The position numbers and the translations under genes were made by a program. The notes below the pieces were generated by a model. That model was given only the letters and a program-made list of their open reading frames with translations. It was not told where the DNA came from and did not search any database. From Triglochin maritima (lineage: Eukaryota; Streptophyta; Magnoliopsida; Alismatales; Juncaginaceae): a stretch of DNA of 64,000 nucleotides. Numbering within the stretch: the stretch's first letter is position 1; each line of letters starts with the position of its first letter. The stretch covers positions 36,972,201 through 37,036,200 of the forward strand of contig OY821771.1 in the NCBI GenBank assembly GCA_963682175.1, in the 5' to 3' direction. This document shows positions 51,481 through 62,660 of this stretch, piece by piece.

Positions 51481-52504
51481 CTCTCTCCGTTTCTCAGAAA
51501 ATCAAGGAAGTGAAAAGGTTATCAACCAATTTTCCCATAATATCCACCTTTGTTGAGAGTGTATAGATAGCCTTTGTTCGCCTTCGTAGATCAACCTGCA
51601 ATGTTCCTTCCATAATGTCCACCATAACATCATATGGAAGCAACATGGGATGGTTCCTAATAAACTGGAAAAAATGCAATGTGCATAGGAGATTATTGCA
51701 CTTAAAAGTAGAAAGTAGTGAAAGGATATAAGAGATTTACATCAGAACAACCTTTCAATCTTTTGGTTGACCATTAAGTTTGATGAGTGGTATGACACTA
51801 TGACCAGGAAATATCAAATTAATTAAATGGCAACAGTGTTTTGAATTTTGATAAGTTTCGAAAGCAAAAAATGTTCTAACAATATCAAGATAAATATTGT
51901 TTGTAATAATCTCTTCAATATATACTTCCTAAATAGTTCGTTAAGACACCCGTTCAGGTTACTTTTCAATATGTGTTATATTTTAGGTGACTTCTTAATT
52001 TGAAGTTTCGGTAGCATATTCATTAACACACTCATCAAGAGTAGCTCTAGTGGGTAAACAACCTGATAACTTTCCACACACACAGTGCCTTCGCAGTTCT
52101 ATCGTTTTATTTATACGCACTTCTGATCAAAGTCCAACTTTCTTAGTTTCTTTAACATATATTGAAACTGGGAGCCTTTCTTTTTTCATATATAGATGAG
52201 AACAATTTGACATATATTTGTTTCTCTGTGTAACATTTATCGTATGTATTTATATAATGGTTTGTGGTTGCCCCTTTTGGTTTCTCGTGACAGGAAACGT
52301 TCAAGAAAAATGTGGTTTAGAAGTTCTGGAAGCACTTTGATTTCCCTCTCGATGCCAATATCTTAGAGACACACAAACCATATGTCAGTATGAGAGATTG
52401 CTTTTAGAAGTTACACTAAGGAAAGATGGCCATTGTCTTGACTCTTGACACTCATATCTGCTTTCCAAGTACCAACTAATTTTATCCTCTGTTCTTCTGA
52501 CGCC
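51481..52504. other. Intergenic, nothing firmly recognised
   Basis: A 61-aa minus frame (51494-51679) may be the last visible piece of the Copia gag, but has no diagnostic motif. The rest is AT-rich. Confidence 0.45.
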
Positions 52505-52747
52505 TGTTTGTTGCATATGGGAAGCTAGGAGGCTACGTTCCTGTCCTATATACAGATGTACGATGTATATGCATCACCTGGAGTCCTTTTGGCCTCTTGT
52601 GCAGAAAATATGCGTTGCCGACAGCCGAGAGTAATTTGGAGTCCACGTGCAAGGCATCCAGGAGCATTTGTTTGTGGTGCAAGCACCTGTCTAACCTCCA
52701 TTGTTCCACCAATCGCACGATTAATCCCCCCTCTTCAGTCATCAGCC

Positions 52748-52755
52748 TATAAAAA
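52748..52755 (+). promoter_or_regulatory. TATA box of defensin gene 2
   Basis: TATAAAAA, 57 bp before the ATG, identical in context to the box at 39431. Confidence 0.7.
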
Positions 52756-52804
52756 TCATCGCTCAGGATGGTCTTGAATGCAAACTAAACCCTTAAGTCA
52801 GACA

Positions 52805-53109
52805 ATGGGCAACTCGAAAGCTGTCTCTTACATCGTTTTTGCCATGCTGCTCATTGCAACCTGTAAGCTATTGTAGGTGTGGTTTATTAACGACAACTCT
52901 TTTTCATTTTGAATTATCTGGAATTTTGATTGACAGGGACAGCCGAGGTGCCATACGTGGAAGCCAAGATTTGCGAGTACCGTAGCAAGAGATCCTGGGG
53001 TGTATGCGTGAGCGACCGGCGCTGCGCCTCGACGTGCATGCAAGAGCACTTCTCCGGCGGTCACTGTGCTGGTTTCAGGCGTAAATGCACGTGCCAGCAA
53101 AGATGCTGA
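52805..53109 (+). CDS. Plant defensin, copy 2
   Basis: Exons 52805-52862 and 52937-53109 give 76 aa, exactly the same exon sizes as copy 1. The signal peptide is SYIVFAMLLIAT. The mature peptide has the eight-cysteine spacing and the gamma-core GGHC, and has Tyr where copy 1 has the extra Cys (VPY against VPC). Other differences include EYRSKRSWG against EYHSRRFWG. Both flanks (from about 52505 to 53280) are paralogous to 39100-39980, so this is a segmental duplication of about 1 kb, now separated from copy 1 by transposons. Confidence 0.9.
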
Positions 53110-53879
53110 TTTTACATGTCCCATCATGAGTCTGTGTTCTCTACAAATAATGGAAGTAGTTATTAATGCATGGTCTGGTGTCTTTATCATAGTGCATGTT
53201 CAACCGTGTTGTACATGACTTGTACGTCTACGTACCTGTGTTTGCTCTGCAATAATGTGATACAACTTTGATGGGTTTCATCACTTATATCTCACAAGTT
53301 ACAATCAAGTTTAGTTTCTCGCAACTTTGATGAGTCGATCTGTGTTCTCTAGATTACGAGTGATGGAAGTAGTTATTAATGGTCGGGTGTCTTTATCATG
53401 ATGCATATATGTTCAACCAAGTTGTACATGTCTTGTTCGTCTACGAACCTGTGTTTTCTCTGTAATAATGTGATACGACTTCGAAACGGTACTGTTTTGA
53501 AGTTTTTCCCGGAAGTATTCGCATAGCGGAGGGATGAGTTTTACTCACTTGTATCTCACAAGTCACAAGCAAGTTTAGTTCCTCACAAGTTTATTCCTCG
53601 CTTCCATAATGTTTTCATAATATATTCATGCAAAACCCATCATACTTTTACACTGTGGGTGAAATTTTAAGTCAATTGGGGATCTATTTAGTATGAATCA
53701 TTTATTATGAATTAGAAAACATGTAAATAACATGTAACTAATAATATGGGTGATTTGTTTTGTTTAACCTCAAATTGTGGATTGTTAAAATATCATTAAT
53801 TTTCTGTTAAAATATTTACAAAACACATTATTTATTAAATAAAAATATTCAAATAAAAATATTTTTTACAAATACACAA
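53110..53879. other. Duplicated 3' flank of the defensin gene and AT-rich spacer
   Basis: Segment 53130-53280 is repeated in a diverged form at 53340-53550 (shared TTAATGGTCGGGTGTCTTTA, GTTGTACATG and TGTGATAC blocks). The same sequence follows defensin copy 1. The rest, to 53879, is AT-rich with no gene. Confidence 0.65.
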
Positions 53880-54340
53880 TCGATAGTAGGGATGCCAAAT
53901 ATTTGTGGTCTCGTCGTAGTAGGAGAGACGAGATCTCTCGATCTTTGCTCACTTGCTGCTTTGTGATCCTCGTCGTAAGGAGGTGAGGCGTGTTGAGGCT
54001 GTGTGACCTCGCAGTTAGGCGTCGTCTAGCTGTAAGGACCTATAGTGATATTAGTACTGTTTGAGCCTTGTTTCCTTGTGTGCTTCTACCTGTACCCACC
54101 CGTCGTAGCATAAGGATTTCTTCCCTTCTCTCCTGAGTCATTCTTTCTCTCCTGTGTTCTCTCGTCTTCTCCTCTACGCACATTCTTTGTTAAAAAAAGT
54201 TTTAGTTTGTGTGTGTGCACGTTTGTGCATGCTTTCGTGGGCACGAGACGAGAGTGGCCGTTTGACGAGACGTCTTGTCAACCCTGCTTCGGTAGTCGAT
54301 TTCTCGACGCCTTCCTCCTCTCGTGTCACACTTAGTTCGG

Positions 54341-57309
54341 GTTCAATGACTACTAATTTCCGCGAGGAGGAGCAGTTGTTGGACCCACCTATTCCACATG
54401 TTCTTCATGTTGTCGCTCTCATACCTCTACGTGATCGATGCTACCCGACCTGTACCGCTCTACCTTCATGCATCGTATTGCCAGAGGCAAATGGAAACCA
54501 CTTTGAGGTTAAGCCTCAGTTTATTTCCATGCTCCCTCACTTCACTGCGAAAGGTGACCCCTATATCTTTCCCAGGGAATTTAAGGAGGTCTGTGTTATG
54601 TTCAAGCCGAAACAACTTAGCACAGACTTCATCCATCTTAGGCTAGTCTCTTTTGCACTAAAGGATGATGTCAAGAAATGGTTGTAGAACAACCAGGCGA
54701 ATTCCTTTAGGACTTGGGAAGAGTTTCAATCTGCATTCCTCAAGAAATACTTTCCAAATCATCGGACTCAAAAATTGAGGAACGAAATCAATTCGTTCTA
54801 TCAACTTGAGACCGAAACATTTCATGCATATCTAGAGAGGTTCAAGGAGCTACTATCCTCATGCCCTCACCATGACATTAAGTTGTGGCGTCTTTGTCAG
54901 ATTGTTTACGAGGGTCTTTACATCCCGTCCCGAACGCTCTTTGAGTCCATGTGTCAAGGAGAGTTCTTGGGAAAGGATGAAAGGGAGGCATGAGCTTTCC
55001 TAGAAGACCTCGCTGAGAAAACCATGCAATGGGAGAGCGTAAGGGAACCACCTGCATCATCCAGCATAGGAGCGAGGATCGCGAATGCAAACTCGACTAG
55101 ATCGGGTGCCGTATTTGCCGTCGATACCACTACGGCCACCGAGGCCTGCATGGCGGCCTTAATGCGCTGTATGGATTCGATTGAGCTCCAAAACAAACAA
55201 GGTGCACCTCACATGTCCACATCTGGTCTAGTTCCCTGTCATGTAGAAAGAGAGTGTGCGTCCATTCCTCCTGAGATGGAACATGTCAACGTCATCTATG
55301 ACAGAGTTAGGAATGACCCATACTCATCATCTTATAATCCTGGATGGAGGAACCACCCCAATTTTTCATGGAACCAAAATAATGCCCCGGGCGGTCCTTC
55401 AAACTCCTCTCGACCACCTAACCAATCATACCAACCTCTCATGCATGCACAATCTTATCAGCCACCCCAAGCTCCAATCACCAATCAATCGGGTTTTCCA
55501 AATTCCAATACTATGGAAACCCGATTCAATTCGCTTGAGACCTTCACTCGTGGACTTGAAAATTTAATGAAATTTTTTATGTCAACCACAAGTCAAATTC
55601 TCACTTAAAATCAGCAGACCATTAAATCTCTAGAGCTTCAGATGGGCCAATTGGCTCAGTCTGTACATGAAAGAGAGAGAGTCTTTGCCTAGCCAGCCTG
55701 AGGCTAACCCCCATATGTACCAGCAACAACACATGCAAAATGAGAATGTGGTACCTCGGGGGCGGCAAGTGAACCATGTGGAGGAACTTGTTCACCATGT
55801 CAATTCCATTGTAACCTTAAGGAATGGAAAGCAGGTTGACAATCACATTTCCTTGCCACACCCACCACCATCTATGCAGTCCCTCAGTAGGAATGGTGGT
55901 GAAGAAGAGGGTGAGGGTGAGGGTAATACACCACCTCCTTCTCAGGCACCGCAGAAAACCTACCTGCCAAAAGCTCCCTATCCAAGTAGGTTAACCAAAA
56001 AGAGAGTGACACAATGGATAAGATATTAGAGGTGTTAAAGCAAGTGAATGTTAACATCCCCTTGTTGGATGTCATCCAACAAATACCTCAATATGCCAAA
56101 GTGTTGAAGGATCTCTGCACAACCAAGAGGAAGACCAATGTTCCTAAGAAAGCATTCTTGGCTGCAAATGTAAGCTCACTTTTGTCCAATCCTGCCTACA
56201 CAAAATACAAGGACCCTGGGTGTCCTACTATTCAGTGTACGATAGGGGACACTAGCATGAGTAATGTATTGCTTGATTTAGGATCAGCGGTCAACCTCCC
56301 ATTTTCTGTTTATCAATAGTTGAATTTGGGAGAATTGAAACCAACTAAGATCACTCTCCAATTGGCGGATAGATCCATTCGTATTCCAAAGGGGATTATC
56401 GAGGACGTGCTTATCAAAGTTGGAGATTTTATATTTCCAGTCGATTTTGTTGTCCTCGATACCAATCCTGTTGCGAACACCCACACTCAAATACCTTTGA
56501 TTTTGGGTAGACCATTTCTGGCAACCTCCAATGTCTTAATTAATTGTAGAAATGGTCTCATGAAGCTCTCATTCGGTAACATGAGTGTTGTGTTTCATGT
56601 GTTCAAATCTGGTAGGCAACAAGAGCCCATGGACCAACCTTTAAATCTCAATTTCATCCGCCAATTAGAGAAAGTACCGCAAAATCAACGAACACCCCTA
56701 ACACCAATGCAACCCATTGAGAATGTTTGTGGGCCCAGCGAAAACTCATTGCCTGTCTTTTCAATGCAACAGAGTGAGCTGACATCAAACATGAATGTCC
56801 AAAATGAGTGTTCGTTGCATAATTCAGTTGAGATTACTAGTGAGAGTGAGACACCTCATCATTTGCCTATACCAGAAGGTGTCTCTATCTCATGTCCATT
56901 GGCCATTGAGCCATTTGAGCTTCATCTTGACTCCAACAAGGACCCACCTACGACCGAGCTTATGCTTGATGATATAAATGATGGTGGGAGGTCCTTGTTT
57001 GATGACTTGGGGAGAAGCCTCATTCTTAGTGATGCAGGTCTGCTGCATCCATCGAATGAGCTTGAGGAACTCATTCTGATGCACCCACCTATTGGTTGGA
57101 GGGTTTTGTTCGATGAGCAACTAAACCCTAGTGAGGCAACACAACTTCATTCATTCATGTTGCCTACACCCAACCAATATCATGAGGGGTTCGAGCCTTT
57201 CAGCTTTGATCTTTCACCCCTCATGACACCTCAGAGTAACAATGAAGTTTGCCCATCTCGGCAAGTCTCTGGTCCTCATAACTCGATGTTCTCATTTGAT
57301 GTTCATTGA
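54341..57309 (+). pseudogene. Gypsy gag-protease, inactivated by several stops
   Basis: The ATG at 54341 (MTTNFREEEQLLDPP) is followed by a retrotransposon gag domain (FALKDDVKKWL, FRTWEEFQSAFLKKYFPNHR, FHAYLERFKELLSSCPHHD). An Asn/Pro-rich region (YNPGWRNHPNFSW) and a coiled coil (SLELQMGQLAQSV) come next. A retropepsin-like domain follows, with the active-site motif LLDLGSAVNLPFSVY (about 56268-56316) and ILGRPFLATSNVLIN. Stops lie at 54685-54687, 54991-54993, 55606-55608 and 56317-56319, and there are frame changes near 55670 and 56010. The C-terminal block (PIGWRVLFDEQ) is shared with the intact ORF at 12158-13669. Confidence 0.85.
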
Positions 57310-58462
57310 CCAAATGATTATGAGAATATCTTTGTTGATGTATATACCTTGTAAAAAATGTAATAAAAGACTCCATGAGCGAGCATTGATTGTTGTGTGC
57401 CCCAACCCTTGTGTACTTGGGACCCATTTCTTTCACGTATTTGTCTCCCTTCTTCAGTATCTCACAGGTTTTGTGGGAATTCGGGTTTGTGTCCATCACT
57501 ATAACCATGAACTTCCTGTTGCACTTCATGTTGGTGAGATCTTCCCTTTTTCATGCATAAATCCATGTAGTATCATGCTCACATTCATTGAGGACAATGC
57601 ATGGATTAGGTGTGGGGGGTGTTTTACGTGTGTACATAGTCGAGTCTTTTTCCTTTGATTTTGTTTTCTTTTGTGTGTATTGATAGGGTCATGTTAGTGT
57701 GCCGCATTTAATATTGATATATCTGCTTGCCATGATCTTTGAGTGACTTGTCTTCTTTTGCTTGCCTAGTGCTTTAAAATTTTCACATTTCTTTCAAAAT
57801 CTTCATGTGTTTGCGAAAGAAAATGTTTTTTTGTGGGTTTTGCGTGTGTTTGGCATGTGCAAAACCGTTGAGAGGCAAAGTAAAAAAGAAAGCTCCCAAA
57901 ATTGTCTTGAACTTGATGCATTACGGTATCTAGCTTACTGACTTTAGGTCTTATCGAGTCGTTAGGATGCACCCGGGTTTTCCCTCGGGGGCGTGTAATC
58001 ATAGGGTTTCATCACTCAAACATTTAAAGAAAAAGAGAGTCAAATAAGAACCTTAATGGACTTTACACATTGTATCACATTCAGAAGTTAAGGTTGCCCA
58101 TGTCTTTCACTTAAGTCCTTAACTAACTTTCACGAATAATTCATTAGGCTAGGTGTGTGGACTGATTACATATATAGAGTCGACCCGTAGTATTACCGCG
58201 TCCCATGATCGACAAAATAAGTCCAACGAGTCGTGTAGCTAGATTGATTAATGCATCTTTGTTCGGATTTTGTGGGTGTATCCGCTGAAAACCCTCAGGA
58301 GACAACACTCCTCCTTGGTGACAAGGAGGTTTAACGGCTTGTTGCACGTGCTAAGTGTAACCGTGATTCCAACGAAAGTGAGTTAGGATTTCTTGTTTTT
58401 CGTATACTTTTCTCTTCCTTTGTTTTGCTTGGGACTAGCAAAAGTTAGGTGTGGGGGTATTT

Positions 58463-59861
58463 GATTGACATCATTTCATGCTTATATTTGTATCTTATAT
58501 CCATTATCTTTCACCTAAACAATGTTATGTGACGAGTTTTATGTTTGAATTTCAGAAATAAATAGGTTTGAAGAGATGAAGCATAAAAGGACCCAAAAGC
58601 TGGGAAAAAGCACTGAATTGTGAGACCTGGGGACTAAGATGCCAGGGAGGAGGACCTGAACGTAAGACCAAAGGAACAAAGAGCAAAACAGAAAACTCAA
58701 CACTATCATGGGGAGTATGTTGGCAATTTTATTCGGGTCGGAGCTCCAACAAGTGAAGTAGATGCATCAAAGACCAACAAAGACATCCAGAAAAGCCCAG
58801 AATAAAATCCAGCGTGATCCAGACCATATAGACCACCAATTGGCGGTCCAAGACCGCTAATTGGCGGTCTGTTTTGGCCCAAATCCGCTAAGATTTTGGT
58901 GGGTCGCGTATTAGTGTGTATTTAGTCCATTTCTGGTATTTGTTTAGTCCCACATCGGGGGATTGTCCCGAATTGCCTTTTTCTATGGCTATAAATAGAA
59001 CTCTTCACCTTCCATTGTAATCACTTCACATTTTGAGTGGTTATTCTTTCTACTAGAACTGAGGCCTTGAAGCACACACTAAAGTAGGAGGATGCTACTT
59101 GAATTGTGAGTCATTTTAATAAAAGTTTCTTTATTATATTGTTTGTTTCATGTTGCTTGTTTTACTTTGTTTAATTTCATTTCATTAGTTTTAGTAGCTT
59201 AGTTAATATGCTTTCGTTGCTTAGCTTAATCATTAGTCTAATGTGTAGTGAGTAGTTTCATCTCCCTTGGGGGTGGAGTAGATGTTCATACATGCAAATG
59301 AGAATGGAATGAATGATTTATTTACAATGTGTTGATAAAACATGAATGTATGCTTGCTTGTTTAGGATAGAATTTATAACTTGATGAGTTTTGCCAAAAT
59401 GATTAGACACCTCTCATGTTTGTTTAGGTTCTGAAATAAACAACTTGTATATGTAAATGTTAATCAACTAAGTTGGTGAATAGATTGATAGGTTTTGCCA
59501 TAACATTTAGACACTTCATATGCATGATAACACCACCTTTATTTGTGCTTAAAGAATGTGTTCAATATCCACATCTTTGCATGTGTGCACTCACTCCACC
59601 CCTTAGAGGTTTTCTATTTCTGAATTCCAGCACTTATATAGTTCTTAGTTTAGTTTTGTAGTTCATCGTTTATTGTTTTCGTTCGCATTTCGTACTTCGT
59701 AGTGTAGTGTAGCGTAGAGTAGGATAATCAAACTATCTTTCCTATTTTTTGCCACTTGATTTCGTGCAAACGAGAGGCTGCTCACCTCCCTGATGATGAC
59801 CCGTATTTGCCACCACTTGAACGCGGTCGTGCACTTGCGGTTTAATATAAAACGTTCAACA
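58463..59861 (+). repeat. 3' LTR of the truncated Gypsy element
   Basis: 1399 bp, TGATTGACATC..GTTCAACA, preceded by GTGTGGGGG. It contains two GACCRCYAATTGGCGGTC units (about 58837-58870), a TATAAATAG box near 58991 and the CGTGCACTTGCGGT motif (about 59828-59841). It is closest to the solo LTR 7102-8505. Confidence 0.9.
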
Positions 59862-60645
59862 TGGTGCTTGGAGATGTGGAGTCGAACAATGGATTGTGAA
59901 GGAGTTGCGTAAGATGAGGAGGCCGAATGTGTAGACACATTGACTTATTGTTTCATGGCAGGTGGAGATGGTTAATTTGCATTTGATTGTTATCTTATAA
60001 GTAATTCAAGGATAGTTTGTTGTTAATGTTGGTGTACTGATGTACTAATGTTCTTACATGTGTTGAGTACTATTTGATTCCTCAATTCAGTAAATCAAGA
60101 TGACATCCCCGAATTCTCCTAATGCAGTGATATATGTTGCATGTTAAGTGTCGAAAATGTGGATTAGTCTCATGCTCATGTAAATTAGCATTCTAATTTG
60201 ACATCTTCTACTGAAATTAAGTTGAATAAATACACATTGAAACACAGATTCAAAGGGAAACAAACATTGACAGAAAAAAACCACAAGTTCAGAAGACAAT
60301 TAACATGCACATGTCAATGAACAACAAGTTATAATAGTACATAAATAATAGACGATTATTAGTAAACCGATTTGAATACATTCTTATTATCCTACTCATT
60401 CATTGAAAACGTAACGACATTGCTTAAAACTTTTCAACTTCATACTATGTAGCTCATACAGAAACTCTAACTTCACGAGATCATGAATTTATCTAGACCT
60501 TGCAATATGACACAACATGAAAACACAACACGGACATGACACGAAAAATCTATGTTTGGGTTTAAGGATTTCGCGTTTCGTATCGTGTTTATGTCAGATT
60601 TCGGGTACCGAAAATGATTTTGTGTCATTTTCGTGTTTACTTGTA
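59862..60645. other. Intergenic, nothing firmly recognised
   Basis: The segment 60510-60640 has ACACGACA/CGTGTTT motifs like those in the hAT MITE at 19257, and may be another hAT-related fragment. No termini seen. Confidence 0.4.
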
Positions 60646-61875
60646 TGATGCATTGCATACATTGCATCATATGTCTTTCATTTAGATTACTTTTACATCA
60701 ATAAATGCTACTAAGGTATGTGTTTAGTCTTATTTACAGAATACAGGGACCTGAATGCAATTTACCCACATCCCGAGCATAAACGCGTGCAAAAGACTCA
60801 TTTCTATCATAAAGACCAAGTTCAAGATTATCGGGTTACGAATGGAAATGTATCCAAGCATAAAAGCATTCAAGTCCTAATTGCAAAAAGAACAAGGACT
60901 TAAGCACAAAAGTAGCCGGGGACTTAATTGCAAAAAGACAAGGACCTAATTGCAAATCACGAGTAGCTTTTATTATCTTGGAGAAAATCTAAAGAAAAAT
61001 CAATGTGGATCTTCAAATATATAAAAGAATTAATCCGGAGCTCAAAAGAATGGAAAGAATCAATCCAGACGCGTAAAGGAGGATCAAATCATACCATAAA
61101 CACACAGCAAAAATCCGAATCAAATCCAACCTTATTGTGCGGCAATTTAGCCGCACATTACATGTATTGTGCGGCGTTTCCGCCGCACCAGAGAGGATCC
61201 GTGTGCTCAATTTTTGTCCAGTCGTGTCTGGACACGTGTACTCTCCAATTCTATACTTAGGTCTCTTGTAACAACTATAAATAGACCCGAGAACGATGTT
61301 AGAAGGGTCCTTAGTCTTTGGTTGTAGTTTTTATTCTTAATCTTAGTTTTGTATTCTTCTTTTCATTAATAAAATTCTGTCTTTTATTTCTTACTTTTAG
61401 TTTTCTTTTGTAATGTCTCAAGGACCCCTTCTTCCTCCCTCCATGAGTTTCTAACTCTTTCCAAAGGGTGGAGGTGACGGATTTAGGGTGAAGAGAAGAC
61501 AAATAAATGTTATTATTTTAAGTTCGTATTAGTCTATTTTGATTACTTGAGTTTATGTTAAATCATTTATCATGTAATGCTTCATAACTAATATGATTTA
61601 TTATAAGTTTCTGAATTCTCTAATCTAAACCTTAAATCTAAACCTCCACCCGACGGAATTCACCCTCTTTGTTCTTGTTTTAGTTTATTTGTTCTTGTTT
61701 CTTGCTTTAGATAATTAAAAACCAAAAATCTCAAAACCCAATTTATTTCTTCTCTCCTTCTTTCCCCCAATCGAAATCACATTAATAACAAATCTATCCC
61801 TCCTTGTGTTCGACCCGTATTTGCCACGTCTTCATTGACGCCGTGCACTTGCGGTATAAATTTAATTCTTCATCA
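60646..61875 (+). mobile_element. Solo LTR, family B, plus orientation
   Basis: 1230 bp, TGATGCATTGC..TTCTTCATCA, with the exact duplication TTGTA (60641-60645, 61876-61880). Inverted repeats GTGCGGC..GCCGCAC and GTGCGGCGTTTCCGCCGCAC lie at 61137-61188. A TATAAATA box is at 61276 and CGTGCACTTGCGGT at about 61841-61854. Mate of 24968-26134. Confidence 0.93.
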
Positions 61876-61969
61876 TTGTACAAACACAAAAATACTCGAT
61901 ATAATTATATTATGTTAGTAGGAATATGAATAGATTAGTTACGGTAGCTAAGTGGTGTGATACTAGGTC

Positions 61970-62056
61970 CGTTTGATACTAAGCAGGTCCAGATTGTTTT
62001 AAAAAGAATTCTTTTCTAGCCAGCAAAATAGGATCCCGAGGCTCGAATTCGAGACC

Positions 62057-62091
<35 letters not shown>

Positions 62092-62125
62092 GGAACGGTG
62101 AAGCAAACCACCAAGGCAACCAAGA
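61970..62125 (-). mobile_element. Possible tRNA-derived SINE (or tRNA-like relic)
   Basis: On minus, TTGCCTTGGTGGTTTGC (about 62105-62121) resembles a Pol III A box, and TCTCGAATTCGAGCC (about 62042-62056) resembles a B box. A run of 32 C on this strand lies between them. The downstream part ends in an A/T-rich tract near 61990-62010. No clear target duplication was seen, so the call is tentative. Confidence 0.35.
62059..62090. repeat. Homopolymer of 32 G
   Basis: Thirty-two consecutive G on plus, between CCTT and TGGAACGG. It can form a G-quadruplex. Confidence 0.85.
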
Positions 62126-62660
62126 ATTAATGTTTGTCTTATGGTTTTTTCTAAGACATTTTCTTTTCAATGGTTGTGATTTTGGAATAATTAAATTAAA
62201 TTTCTATTACAAGAATGAAATATGGTGTTGCAATTACTAATTTATGGTATGACCACACGAAAGACAACAATAAATGGCCAATAACTTAGTGTAGTTTCAT
62301 TACTTAGTGCAAGAACTTTTTTACTTCCAAAAGATAAACATGTAAATCTTAACACCAAAACATATGTAAGACACTCCCGTTCATTGTAAACTAAAGACTA
62401 GTAGATATATAACTTTGAATTTAATTAATTTTTCATTCTGTTTTTTGGTTAAGCATGCTTTCAATAATTCAATCCACTTCATTCCTCTCATTTCAATCAC
62501 AACCTTTTTACCTTAATACAATGAACATCAAGCATTTGATGAAAAGAAACACATCTAGTTGTTTTTTCTCCTAATTTCTCCTTTTACTCGTACTCTCTTG
62601 TGCTAGTTTTACTCGAATACCAAGTTCAAGTAGATCAAGTCTGACATTATATCCATCTTT
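62126..62660. other. Intergenic, nothing recognised
   Basis: AT-rich, no supported gene. Confidence 0.45.

Larger units (their letters stand above)
53880..59861 (+). mobile_element. 5'-truncated Gypsy element, family A', with gag-protease but no reverse transcriptase
   Basis: It starts abruptly inside the leader (compare 53878-54120 with 11809-12080) and has only the 3' LTR (58463-59861). The internal region 57310-58462 matches 13670-15303 of the young element. Gag and protease are readable but riddled with stops, and no reverse transcriptase, RNase H or integrase follows; the coding region ends directly in the family's 3' noncoding region. The 5' LTR and its duplication are lost. Confidence 0.85.
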
